Assembly: GCA_029027825.1 (NCBI GenBank)
Contig: CP093399.1
Coordinates: 248,001-312,000 of the forward strand
Direction: 5' to 3'
DNA from: Rs1 sp029027825
Lineage (GTDB): Bacteria; Pseudomonadota; Gammaproteobacteria; Pseudomonadales; Balneatricaceae
DNA: 64,000 nucleotides
In this document: piece by piece, positions 1 to 8,075 of the stretch
How positions within the stretch are numbered: the first letter of the stretch is position 1
How the letters are laid out: each line of letters begins with the position of its first letter
Notes under the pieces: model-generated
Database searches by the model: none
The model's input: only the letters and a program-made list of their open reading frames with translations
Told to the model about the DNA's origin: nothing
Program-made: the position numbers and the translations under genes

Positions 1-102
1 CGCAATAATGGCATCCAGTACCGCATCGGAAATTTGATCGGCGATTTTGTCAGGGTGGCCTTCAGAAACGGATTCTGAGGTAAAAAGATTGTACTCGCTC
101 AT
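1..102 (-). CDS. metK: S-adenosylmethionine synthase, N-terminal fragment (cut by window edge)
   Basis: Only the first 34 codons lie inside the window, read leftwards from an ATG at 100-102. The translation begins MSEYNLFTSESVSEGHPDK, the characteristic MetK N-terminus, whose SEGHPDK stretch contributes to the ATP site. MetK makes S-adenosylmethionine from methionine and ATP in the cytoplasm. An AAGG Shine-Dalgarno lies about nine bases upstream. The gene is divergent from tkt, an arrangement also known in Pseudomonas. The leader upstream of the start contains a strong hairpin (130-169). Confidence 0.95.
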   Translation of the reverse strand, partial: MSEYNLFTSESVSEGHPDKIADQISDAVLDAIIA

Positions 103-129
103 GCTAGTGACCTTAATAAGTAATGTTTT

Positions 130-169
130 AGTAGTGAGCAGTCACGCTGCTGTTAATCACTACTTTTTT
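130..169. promoter_or_regulatory. Two-step hairpin with T-run in the metK/tkt divergent intergenic region
   Basis: Outer arms AGTAGTGA and TCACTACT enclose an inner GCAG/CTGC stem; six T follow on the + strand. Read on + it resembles an intrinsic terminator. Read on - it sits in the metK 5' leader, 28 bases before the start codon. Its role is unknown. It does not match a SAM-riboswitch architecture that I recognise. Confidence 0.45.
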
Positions 170-380
170 AAGAAGCTTGAAAGATGCACATTTTATATCG
201 TCGAGTAATTTTTTTCAGGATTATAAGCGGTTTTTTCATGAAATTTTCCCCAATTAAAATGAAAATTACTCACTTTGCGTTTTATTTGCGTTTTGCGATT
301 GAAGCTGAGTCCATTCTGAGGGAAAATTGCGCTCTAAAATTTAGACTAATTAAAATGGGGTATTCCCCAGGAGTTAATGA

Positions 381-2375
381 ATGTCTGCTCGTAGAGAACT
401 GGCAAATGCAATTCGCGCATTGAGTATGGATGCAGTACAAAAAGCTAAATCTGGTCACCCGGGAGCACCGATGGGCATGGCCGATATTGCTGAAGTGTTA
501 TGGAATGATTTTCTTAAACATAATCCTAGCAATCCCTCTTGGTATGATCGCGACCGTTTCGTGTTATCGAATGGACATGGATCGATGCTGATATACAGCT
601 TGTTGCACTTGACTGGCTACGACGTTTCAATTGATGACATTAAAAGCTTCCGACAAATGCATGCCAAAACCGCGGGTCATCCTGAATACGGATATTGCCC
701 CGGCGTAGAAACAACTACTGGACCTCTGGGCCAAGGACTGAGTAACGCAGTTGGTTTTGCCGTTGCAGAAAAAACCTTAGCGGCGCAATTCAACCGTCCG
801 GGTCACGAAATTGTTAATCACCACACTTATACTTTTATGGGTGATGGCTGTTTAATGGAGGGGATCTCGCACGAAGTGTGTTCGCTGGCTGGTACTTTAG
901 GCTTAGGTAAACTAATCGCATTTTGGGATGATAACGGCATCTCTATTGACGGTAAAGTGGAAGGTTGGTTTACCGACGATACCGTGCAGCGCTTTAAAGC
1001 TTACGGTTGGCAAGTGATTGCTGATGTCGATGGTCACAATCCAGATCAAATTCGTGCCGCTATTGAGGCTGCTCAAGCAAATACCACCCAACCCACGCTG
1101 ATTTGCTGTAAAACAGTGATTGGCTTTGGCTCGCCAAATAAAGAAGGTACTGCGGGTTGTCACGGTGCGGCACTTGGTGATGAAGAGGTAGCCTTGACGC
1201 GCAAGCGCTTAGCTTGGAAGCACGCTCCTTTTGAAATACCTGAAGATATCTATGCAGATTGGAACGCCGCTGCGGCAGGTTCAGTTGCGGAAAATGATTG
1301 GAATCAACAACTCGCCGACTATAGTGCCGCCTATCCTGAATTGGCCGCTGAGATGTTGCGTCGTTTAGCCGGAGACCTGCCTGCTGATTTCTCAGCAACT
1401 GCAGATGCTTGGATTACTGAACTAGCGGAAAAAGGTGAGAACATTGCCTCGCGTAAAGCGTCACAAAATGCGCTTAATCACTATGGGCCGATGCTACCTG
1501 AATTTTTAGGTGGGTCTGCGGATCTAGCGGGATCAAACTTGACTAAGTGGTCTGGTGCCAAGGTTATAGATGGGCAAGATGCCAGTGGCAACTACATCAA
1601 TTATGGGGTGCGTGAATTCGGTATGTCAGCGATTATGAATGGCCTGGCACTACACGGTGGCTTCATTCCCTACGGTGCTACTTTTCTAGTCTTTATGGAG
1701 TACGCAAGAAATGCACTGCGGATGGCGGCACTGATGAAGATTCAGGCCATCCACGTTTATACTCACGACTCTATTGGTCTGGGTGAAGACGGGCCGACTC
1801 ACCAGCCGATCGAGCAAGTAGCCAACTTGCGTCACACGCCGAATATGAGTACTTGGCGTCCATGTGATGCTGTGGAGTCCGCAGTGGCGTGGAAGAAAGC
1901 GATTGAGCGTAAAGATGGACCTACCGCGATGATTTTCTCTCGTCAAAGTTTAGCTCATCAAGCTCGCACGCCTGCGCAAGTGCAAGATATTGCCAAGGGT
2001 GGATACGTATTATCGGATAGCGCTGCTCAGCCAGAGTTGATTTTTATCGCCACCGGATCTGAAGTGGAACTCGCTGTGCAGGCTGCTGATCTATTACGTG
2101 CTAAAGGTAAAAACGTACGAGTGGTTTCTATGCCTTGTACTGATTTGTTTGATGCTCAAGATACCGCGTATCGCGAAGCGGTGTTGCCGGCAGCGGTCAG
2201 CGCACGAGTCGCTGTTGAAGCATTGCAAGCGGACTACTGGTACAAGTATGTAGGCTTAAATGGCGCGATAGTCGGCATGACTACCTTCGGTGAGTCGGCA
2301 CCTGCCGATCAGCTGTTCGAGCACTTCGGCTTCACCGTGGCAAACATCGTCGCCAAAGCAGAAGCACTGCTGTAA
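381..2375 (+). CDS. tkt: Transketolase
   Basis: Thiamine-diphosphate enzyme of the non-oxidative pentose phosphate pathway, moving two-carbon ketol units between sugar phosphates in the cytoplasm. The 664-residue length is normal. Visible landmarks are SGHPGAPMG near residue 24 (phosphate/substrate histidine), TTTGPLGQG near 111, the TPP motif GDGCLMEG near 155 with WDDNGISIDG after it, and the pyrimidine domain with EFGMSA and FLVFMEYARNA. The ATG at 381 is preceded by AGGAG and matches the usual MSxRRELANAIRALSMDAV start. It is followed by epd and pgk, so this is a central-carbon cluster; a product, erythrose-4-phosphate, is the substrate of the next enzyme. Confidence 0.97.
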   Translation: MSARRELANAIRALSMDAVQKAKSGHPGAPMGMADIAEVLWNDFLKHNPSNPSWYDRDRFVLSNGHGSMLIYSLLHLTGYDVSIDDIKSFRQMHAKTAGHPEYGYCPGVETTTGPLGQGLSNAVGFAVAEKTLAAQFNRPGHEIVNHHTYTFMGDGCLMEGISHEVCSLAGTLGLGKLIAFWDDNGISIDGKVEGWFTDDTVQRFKAYGWQVIADVDGHNPDQIRAAIEAAQANTTQPTLICCKTVIGFGSPNKEGTAGCHGAALGDEEVALTRKRLAWKHAPFEIPEDIYADWNAAAAGSVAENDWNQQLADYSAAYPELAAEMLRRLAGDLPADFSATADAWITELAEKGENIASRKASQNALNHYGPMLPEFLGGSADLAGSNLTKWSGAKVIDGQDASGNYINYGVREFGMSAIMNGLALHGGFIPYGATFLVFMEYARNALRMAALMKIQAIHVYTHDSIGLGEDGPTHQPIEQVANLRHTPNMSTWRPCDAVESAVAWKKAIERKDGPTAMIFSRQSLAHQARTPAQVQDIAKGGYVLSDSAAQPELIFIATGSEVELAVQAADLLRAKGKNVRVVSMPCTDLFDAQDTAYREAVLPAAVSARVAVEALQADYWYKYVGLNGAIVGMTTFGESAPADQLFEHFGFTVANIVAKAEALL

Positions 2376-2386
2376 AGCGTATCGCA

Positions 2387-2419
2387 GCCAACTTTAAAGT
2401 GTCGAGCTTTAGAGTTGGC
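2387..2419 (+). terminator. Hairpin downstream of tkt
   Basis: GCCAACT pairs with AGTTGGC, with AAAG/CTTT pairing inside, starting 12 bases after the tkt stop. There is no T-run, so it may only stabilise the 3' end or act as a weak terminator. Confidence 0.4.
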
Positions 2420-2563
2420 CTCTATGAATCTTTGCAGCAATTAGTTTTACCATCAGTTGAGCAATCCGCTGATAGCTATCTTTTCAGGCGTAGCTAAGGT
2501 TTGAGATGCTCTTAGAAAATAATTTAATCAGATTCAAGTTCTACCTATTTGAGAAAAATGCTC

Positions 2564-3580
2564 ATGAGCTATCGCGTTGCAATTAATGGTTATGGCCGAA
2601 TTGGTCAATGTGTGCTGCGAGCTATCTATGAAAGATCTCTTCAATCCCAGCTGAAAATAGTGGCGATTAACGAATTATCTGATCTGGACACTGTTACTTA
2701 CCTCACTCGCTACGATACTATCCACGGCCGATTTCCCTTCAATGTTGAGCAAAATGATGGCTGTTTAATAGTTAATGGCGATAGCATTCGGCTAATTAAC
2801 CAAGCGGATCCTACGCAGTTACCTTGGGCAGAGCTCGGTGTTGATCTGGTGATTGAATGCAGCGGATCTTTTAATGAGCGGGCGATTGCCGAGCAGCACT
2901 TGGCGGCCGGTGCAAAAAAATTATTATTCTCCCATCCGGCACTGGCTGATGTGGATGCGACGATTGTCTACGGCTATAATCAGCAGTGCCTCAATGCACA
3001 ATTGCAAATTGTATCGGCAGCCTCATGTACCACCAATTGCATCATTCCTATTTTAGACCTGCTAGATAGTCAATTTGATATTCAAGCGGCAGTCACTACC
3101 ACGATTCACTCCGCGATGAATGATCAGCCAATTATTGATAGCTACCATCAAAATGACTTGCGTTTAACCCGTGGTGCCATGAGTTCCATAGTGCCTGTTG
3201 ATACAGGCTTGGCAAAAGGGATCGATAGAATCTTACCTAAGCTGGCAGGTTTGTTTCAATGCTTGCATATTCGGGTGCCGACCATCAATGTATCAATGAT
3301 GGATATTAGTTTAACACTGGCGGAAAAAGTAACCGTTGCGCAAGTTAATCAGCTGTTAGAAAATGCCGCTAAAACCCAGTATAGTGGTGTATTGGGTTTT
3401 ACTAATGAGCCGCATGCCTCGGTCGATTTTAACCACGATCGGCGCTCTGCAATTGTCGATGGCACTCAGACTAGAGTGAGTCGTAGTCATTTGCTTAAAC
3501 TGATTTGTTGGTTTGATAACGAGTGGGGCTTTGCCAATCGGATGGTGGATGTTGCCGATCACTGGCTAGCGCAAAAATAG
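2564..3580 (+). CDS. epd: D-erythrose-4-phosphate dehydrogenase (GAPDH family)
   Basis: NAD-dependent enzyme oxidising erythrose-4-phosphate to 4-phosphoerythronate, the first step of pyridoxal phosphate synthesis. The Rossmann motif INGYGRIGQ is at the N-terminus and the catalytic cysteine lies in SAASCTTNCIIP. Epd-like features are KYD-type 'RYDTIHGRF', TTIHSAMNDQ and VDFNHDRRSAIVDGTQTRVS, which fit Epd better than glycolytic GAPDH. A TTG-initiated reading would add five residues; I chose the ATG at 2564 because it gives MSYRVAINGYGRIG, aligned with the family start, and has GAG ten bases upstream. Length becomes 338 residues. It lies between tkt and pgk as in Pseudomonas. A GAPDH role cannot be excluded from sequence alone. 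Confidence 0.9.
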   Translation: MSYRVAINGYGRIGQCVLRAIYERSLQSQLKIVAINELSDLDTVTYLTRYDTIHGRFPFNVEQNDGCLIVNGDSIRLINQADPTQLPWAELGVDLVIECSGSFNERAIAEQHLAAGAKKLLFSHPALADVDATIVYGYNQQCLNAQLQIVSAASCTTNCIIPILDLLDSQFDIQAAVTTTIHSAMNDQPIIDSYHQNDLRLTRGAMSSIVPVDTGLAKGIDRILPKLAGLFQCLHIRVPTINVSMMDISLTLAEKVTVAQVNQLLENAAKTQYSGVLGFTNEPHASVDFNHDRRSAIVDGTQTRVSRSHLLKLICWFDNEWGFANRMVDVADHWLAQK

Positions 3581-3856
3581 TGGTTGAGCAGATGCTAGAC
3601 AAGGAATTGTTGAGTGTGGAATAACGGGGCCGGACCCAGTGTGGTTGACCTTCCTTAATCTAGTGTCATCACTAACTTTGTCGACAAGAGATGCTAAAGT
3701 TTAAATGCCGAGAGGCTTCTACCTGAATTCGTGGCTTCAAAATTAATACCGAATGTGAAATCAAGAGCTTGCGCGATGTAGGGCAGTTAAGTCGTTGGTT
3801 CGGGTGCTAGTAAGTGACATAAATTTTATCAATTAGACAAGCTATTAGGGAATAAT

Positions 3857-5017
3857 ATGAAGGTTTTAAAAATGTCGTCGATCGACCTTGCTGGTAAGCG
3901 AGTGTTGATTAGAGAGGATTTAAATGTTCCGATAAAAGCGGGCAAAGTCACTTCTGATGCACGCATTAGAGCTTGTTTAGCAACCATTGAATTAGCGGTT
4001 AATGCCGGCGCTAAAGTCATGCTGATGTCACATTTAGGTCGCCCAACGGAAGGTGAGTACGATGAACAGTATTCTCTGGCCCCGGTCGCTGATCATTTAG
4101 GGAAGTTGCTAAATCGCTCTGTACCTTTGCTCAAAGATTGGCTGCACACGCCGATCGAGCTAAATGCTGGTGAGGTTGTGCTGCTGGAAAACGTGCGCTT
4201 TAATGTCGGTGAAAAACAGGATGAGCAAGGCTTGGCCAAACAAATGGCCGCGCTGTGTGACGTTTATGTGATGGATGCTTTTGGCACCGCGCACCGGGCG
4301 CAAGCATCAACCCACGGTGTCGCTAAATTTGCCGAGATCGCCTGTGCCGGGCCGTTGCTAGTGGCTGAGTTAGAGGCGCTGGGTGCAGCATTGAATCAGC
4401 CAAAATCACCAATGGTGGCGATTGTCGGTGGCTCAAAAGTATCGACGAAATTGGCTGTCTTAGAATCACTGAGTAAAAAAGTCGATAGATTGATCGTCGG
4501 TGGTGGTATCGCCAATACCTTTTTAGCGGCGGCTGGTTTTCCTGTGGGAAAATCGCTCTGCGAGCACCAGCTTATTCCCATCGCTAAAGCGTTGATGTCC
4601 AGTACCGATATTCCGCTACCTACCGATGTTGTAGTGGCAACTGAGTTTTCTGAGACAGCAACCGCCACCGTTAAAGCGGTCGCTGATGTGGCTGAAAACG
4701 ATATGATTTTAGATATAGGGCCTGAATCGGCGCAAGCATTAGCGCTGCTCTTGGCAGATGCGCAAACCATTATTTGGAATGGACCGGTTGGGGTCTTTGA
4801 GTTCGAACAGTTTGCTGGGGGGACCAAAGCAATTGCTATGGCGATCGCCAGTAACCAAGGATTCTCAATAGCCGGTGGTGGAGATACGCTAGCCGCCGTG
4901 GAGAAGTATCAGATTGAAAAGCAAGTTTCTTATATCTCGACCGGTGGCGGTGCCTTTTTAGAATTCGTTGAAGGCAAAGTATTACCTGCAGTAGCGATGC
5001 TAGAAAGTAGAGCCTAA
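3857..5017 (+). CDS. pgk: Phosphoglycerate kinase
   Basis: Glycolytic enzyme transferring phosphate between 1,3-bisphosphoglycerate and ADP. The 386 residues are the usual length. Landmarks are RVLIREDLNVP near the start, SHLGRPTEG near residue 56, the GGSKVSTKLAVL hinge near 195, the nucleotide-binding WNGPVGVFE near 315 and GGGDTLAA near 350. AGGGA precedes the ATG at 3857. The preceding 276 bases (3581-3856) hold no convincing gene, so pgk may have its own promoter. In Pseudomonas and E. coli fba usually follows; here the next gene is an opposite-strand HlyU-family gene, so the cluster ends at pgk. Confidence 0.97.
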   Translation: MKVLKMSSIDLAGKRVLIREDLNVPIKAGKVTSDARIRACLATIELAVNAGAKVMLMSHLGRPTEGEYDEQYSLAPVADHLGKLLNRSVPLLKDWLHTPIELNAGEVVLLENVRFNVGEKQDEQGLAKQMAALCDVYVMDAFGTAHRAQASTHGVAKFAEIACAGPLLVAELEALGAALNQPKSPMVAIVGGSKVSTKLAVLESLSKKVDRLIVGGGIANTFLAAAGFPVGKSLCEHQLIPIAKALMSSTDIPLPTDVVVATEFSETATATVKAVADVAENDMILDIGPESAQALALLLADAQTIIWNGPVGVFEFEQFAGGTKAIAMAIASNQGFSIAGGGDTLAAVEKYQIEKQVSYISTGGGAFLEFVEGKVLPAVAMLESRA

Positions 5018-5037
5018 ACAGGTTTGCTGGTCTTTTG

Positions 5038-5070
5038 TCGACGCTAATCGCCAGCAGCGATTAGTGTCGA
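5038..5070 (+). terminator. Strong hairpin after pgk
   Basis: TCGACGCTAATCGC and GCGATTAGTGTCGA form 14 pairs with one G-T, five-base loop, 20 bases after the pgk stop. No clear T-run follows, so termination strength is uncertain. Confidence 0.5.
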
Positions 5071-5218
5071 ACTGATATTTAGCAAGGTGCTGTAGTTTGC
5101 TGTAGTTTACGGCATTTACAGCCTCGAGCAATCATCTAACCAGTTGTCTCAGGAATGTAAATAGTAGCTTCTATCCTCAATATCCTGCAAACTTTCTGGC
5201 GGGGCTTGTGCAGAGAAG

Positions 5219-5497
5219 CTACTTGAAAATGTCTTCGCCTATTTGGTCTATCATAATTTTGGCTTTGCGAGTCATTTCTGCGGCGCATTCCTCTTTACTG
5301 GCTAATACATCAGCGCGAATAAATTGGTGGCTTTGCTGATCTTTTTCAATGCTGCCATTGACCCGGAACTGGCTGCCGTCCTGCAGCGGAGCGGGAGTGA
5401 TCATGTATCCTCGGTATTCCTCGCCAGCCATTTTGCTGGGAGCAGCTGGTGTAGTATTAGTACTAAACATGGATCTTAATGACGAAAATAGGCTCAT
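5219..5497 (-). CDS. HlyU-family small protein
   Basis: A 92-residue protein with the family signature 'EEYRGYMITPAPLQDGSQFRV', a central 'IRADVLASKEEC' and a C-terminal 'KAKIMIDQIGEDIF'. This fits the small family named HlyU (PF10115) found in many proteobacteria, which is distinct from the ArsR-type HlyU of Vibrio; its biochemical role is not established. The N-terminus (MSLFSSLRSMFS) is a short amphipathic lead, common in the family. AGAGAG lies before the ATG. It stands alone between pgk and hemJ on the opposite strand. Confidence 0.75.
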   Translation of the reverse strand: MSLFSSLRSMFSTNTTPAAPSKMAGEEYRGYMITPAPLQDGSQFRVNGSIEKDQQSHQFIRADVLASKEECAAEMTRKAKIMIDQIGEDIFK

Positions 5498-5645
5498 TTT
5501 AGCTCTCTGTAGTCAGTATTGAAAAGTGTCTAGTGTGCTTAAAATATTGCGATTGATCAAGTATTAAGTGAGTTGAAAAATAGACGCTTAATTCGAGCTA
5601 AGCTAGAATAGAGACGATGTTAATTTAGTAATATAAAGGCGAAGT

Positions 5646-6059
5646 ATGCTCTGGGTAAAAGTTTTTCATATATTGGCAATGACTAGCTGGATGGTAGGGA
5701 TCTTTTATCTGCCGCGGATTTTTGTACATTTTGTGGATGGCAGTCATGCCGGTGAAGATGTGCGCCGTCTGCAAATCATGGCACGTAAGCTCTATCGCTT
5801 CATTACTATTATGGCCGCCTTTACCGTCATCTTAGGTTTATGGCTGTGGCTGGGCTACGGTTTTAGTGGCGCCTGGTTGCATGCGAAGATGCTATTGGTA
5901 GTATTTATGCTCGCCTATCATGTAAATTGCGGCCGTTTAGTCAGGCAAATGGAGGCTGGCAAACTGGCAAAATCTAGTCGCTATTATCGGCTTTACAATG
6001 AGTTGCCACTGTTAATCTTTTTGCCGATATTAATATTGGTAGTAGTTAAGCCTTTTTAA
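5646..6059 (+). CDS. hemJ: Protoporphyrinogen IX oxidase, HemJ type (UPF0093/CopD-like membrane protein)
   Basis: A 137-residue integral membrane protein with four predicted hydrophobic segments (roughly 5-22, 53-76, 81-100 and 118-136). The conserved histidine of MLWVKVFHI, the following 'W..GIFYLPR' and the WLHAKMLLV lysine segment are hallmarks of HemJ, which oxidises protoporphyrinogen IX to protoporphyrin IX in heme synthesis. AAAGG precedes the ATG at 5646. Its converging neighbour ubiJ belongs to another respiratory-cofactor pathway. Family resemblance to CopD proteins exists, but the size and motifs favour HemJ. Confidence 0.85.
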   Translation: MLWVKVFHILAMTSWMVGIFYLPRIFVHFVDGSHAGEDVRRLQIMARKLYRFITIMAAFTVILGLWLWLGYGFSGAWLHAKMLLVVFMLAYHVNCGRLVRQMEAGKLAKSSRYYRLYNELPLLIFLPILILVVVKPF

Positions 6060-6100
6060 AAATAAGGCAGTGCGATGGTACTGCTCTTCTCCTTAAAGCG

Positions 6101-6730
6101 CTAAATTTTATTAGCTACTTGGCGCTGTAGGTTGTCCTCGAGCAAATCAAGCCTAGCTTCCAGTCTTTGCGTGCTCTGTTGGGCATCATCAACCTCGATA
6201 ATAAAGCCTTCGACTTCGGCTCTTGCCGGCAGTGTGTGAATTTCTTCCTGTAGATACTCGGCTATATTTAGCGTTAAGCTCTGCTGAGTGATCTTTAGTT
6301 GTCGGCTGCTAGCTTTGAGTATATTAGCTAATTGATGGGCGAGTAGATCGCCGGTAAATTGAGCGGTGAGACCCTGCCAGTCAATGTCTGCATTGGCAAT
6401 TATTTTTTGCAGCTGAGTAGCCAGTTGGCTGTCACCTGAAATCTGAATACCGTTGCCAAAAAACTGGCTGCTTTTATCTTCGGTAGTGGCAAGATTCTTG
6501 AAGTTTTGCAAGCTTCCTTGGAATACGGTATCGGCATCAGCCATATGTTGGCGCTGTAATTGGATACCGTTTTCATAGGGCAGGAGGTAGAAGCTAATTG
6601 GCGCATCACTCACCACAAACTGAAAAACTTTGCCCGACAGTTTGGACAGTGATTGAGCGGTGACTTGATCGCTGTTGATGATTTTGTTGATCGCGCTTTC
6701 TAACAGCAGTATGGCACCCGTTTGCAGCAT
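6101..6730 (-). CDS. ubiJ: Ubiquinone biosynthesis accessory factor UbiJ (SCP2 domain)
   Basis: 209 residues: an N-terminal SCP2 lipid-binding domain (about 1-120, including 'FQFVVSDAPISFYLLPYENG' and 'DADTVFQGSLQNF') and a C-terminal helical tail with a heptad-like stretch (180-205) ending in QRQVANKI. In the family UbiJ holds polyprenylated intermediates for the aerobic Ubi complex. It lies 36 bases downstream of ubiE on the same strand, and AAGG precedes its ATG. In most gammaproteobacteria ubiB follows directly; here the next gene is convergent hemJ and ubiB is absent from the locus. Confidence 0.87.
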   Translation of the reverse strand: MLQTGAILLLESAINKIINSDQVTAQSLSKLSGKVFQFVVSDAPISFYLLPYENGIQLQRQHMADADTVFQGSLQNFKNLATTEDKSSQFFGNGIQISGDSQLATQLQKIIANADIDWQGLTAQFTGDLLAHQLANILKASSRQLKITQQSLTLNIAEYLQEEIHTLPARAEVEGFIIEVDDAQQSTQRLEARLDLLEDNLQRQVANKI

Positions 6731-6766
6731 TATCAGAACCTTAATAATTTACTTTATGGAGAGAAC

Positions 6767-7522
6767 TTACGGTTTGATTGCAGTGTGTAATGCCACGACA
6801 CCACCAGTCATATTTCGATATTTACACTGCACAAAATCAGCATCCTGCATCATTGATTTCAAGGTTTCTTGATCGGGATGCATGCGAATAGATTCAGCAA
6901 GGTATTGGTAGCTGTCACCATCGCCGGCGATAAGTTCACCCAGCTTGGGCAAAATGTTAAACGAGTAGAAATCATAAACACTGGACAGCATGGGGTTGTT
7001 GGTTTTGGAAAACTCCAAAATCATCAGCTTTCCACCGGGTTTCAGTACCCGCTGCATGGAACGCAAAGCTGCATCTTTATCGGTGACATTTCGCAAGCCA
7101 AAGGCAATCGTTATGATATCAAAATGATTGTCGGGGAAAGGTAGGCACTCGGCATTTGCCTGCACAAAATCAATATTGGCGACTGCGCCTTTATCGGTCA
7201 GCTTGTCGCGACCTACTTTAAGCATTGAATCGTTGATGTCTGCCAAAGTGACACGGCCGGTACTGCCAACAATACGTGCAAAACGCAAGGTGAGATCACC
7301 AGTGCCTCCGGCAATATCGAGAATTTTCATGCCGTTGCGAGCACCACTTTGCTCTATGGTCAGCTTCTTCCAAATGCGATGTATACCACCTGACATCAAA
7401 TCATTCATGACATCGTACTTAGCGGCGACCGAGTGGAAAACATCGGCAACTCGCTTTACTTTTTCATCTTTTGGGACTTCTTTAAATCCAAAGTCAGTGG
7501 TGTTTTTGTCTGCTTGACTCAT
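6767..7522 (-). CDS. ubiE: Ubiquinone/menaquinone C-methyltransferase
   Basis: A 251-residue class I SAM-dependent methyltransferase that C-methylates demethoxyubiquinol/demethylmenaquinol precursors. Landmarks are the N-terminal 'VFHSVAAKYDVMNDLMSGGIHRIWK', motif I 'KILDIAGGTGDLTLRFA' near residue 70, 'ANAECLPFPDNHFDIITIAFGLRNVTD' in the middle and the C-terminal 'KYRNMTGGVVALHTAIKP', all typical of UbiE. It heads a ubiE-ubiJ operon. Length agrees with E. coli UbiE (251 residues). Confidence 0.96.
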   Translation of the reverse strand: MSQADKNTTDFGFKEVPKDEKVKRVADVFHSVAAKYDVMNDLMSGGIHRIWKKLTIEQSGARNGMKILDIAGGTGDLTLRFARIVGSTGRVTLADINDSMLKVGRDKLTDKGAVANIDFVQANAECLPFPDNHFDIITIAFGLRNVTDKDAALRSMQRVLKPGGKLMILEFSKTNNPMLSSVYDFYSFNILPKLGELIAGDGDSYQYLAESIRMHPDQETLKSMMQDADFVQCKYRNMTGGVVALHTAIKP

Positions 7523-7598
7523 AACTATTTATCGCTTTGATTAGGTTGCGGTAATTGTAGCGCCGATCGGCAAAGATGGGAATCAGTTTACCGGATAA

Positions 7599-7970
7599 TC
7601 AGCCTAAACCAATTAATCCGGCGTCTCTGCTCAGGCCGGATTTATCAAGGTTTTGCAAATAGGTCTGCCAGTACTGATCGTGATTAACGCTTAAATCGTG
7701 TAAGTAATCCCAGGTAAACAATCCGCTGTCATGGCCGTCATCAAAGCTGATTTTTAGTGCATAATTGCCGGTTATTTCGATGTCTGAAATACCGACAAAT
7801 TTTTTGTGAGTTTGTAAGGTCTCCTGACCAATTCCATGACCACGCACTTCTGCGGAGGGAGAGTGCACTCTAAGGTACTCGGCGCGTAACTCATAGCTGC
7901 CCGAGGGAAAAGTCAGTTCTAAGCTCTTGGACTTTTTATGTAGCTTTATATCGCTGGGAGTAGTGCTCAT
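7599..7970 (-). CDS. DUF971 / gamma-butyrobetaine hydroxylase-like N-terminal domain protein
   Basis: 123 residues forming one DUF971 domain, recognisable from 'LHKKSKSLELTFPSG', 'RVHSPSAEVRGHG' and the 'ISFDDGHDSGLFTWDYLHDL' core. The same fold forms the N-terminal part of gamma-butyrobetaine hydroxylases; stand-alone versions occur beside hslUV in many proteobacteria, as here, with no proven function. AGGAG precedes the ATG. It lies 105 bases downstream of hslU and is probably read as the last gene of the hslVU transcript. Confidence 0.85.
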   Translation of the reverse strand: MSTTPSDIKLHKKSKSLELTFPSGSYELRAEYLRVHSPSAEVRGHGIGQETLQTHKKFVGISDIEITGNYALKISFDDGHDSGLFTWDYLHDLSVNHDQYWQTYLQNLDKSGLSRDAGLIGLG

Positions 7971-8075
7971 AATTGCGCTCCTATCAAGGTCTGCAGTAAG
8001 CGTTTTAGTTACTCAAGATCAGCATCGCTGTTGGTATCAACAACACAGCTCTTGAGCTTGGACGCGCTATTGGCT

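Noticed and set aside
103..380. SAM riboswitch upstream of metK
   Set aside because: The leader has a simple two-tier hairpin but none of the SAM riboswitch core arrangements that I know.
184..423. 79-codon frame upstream of tkt
   Set aside because: It runs out of phase into the tkt start, has no Shine-Dalgarno and looks like random AT-rich translation.
4396..4827. 143-codon minus-strand frame inside pgk
   Set aside because: Antisense shadow of a well-conserved gene, low-complexity Ser/Ala composition.
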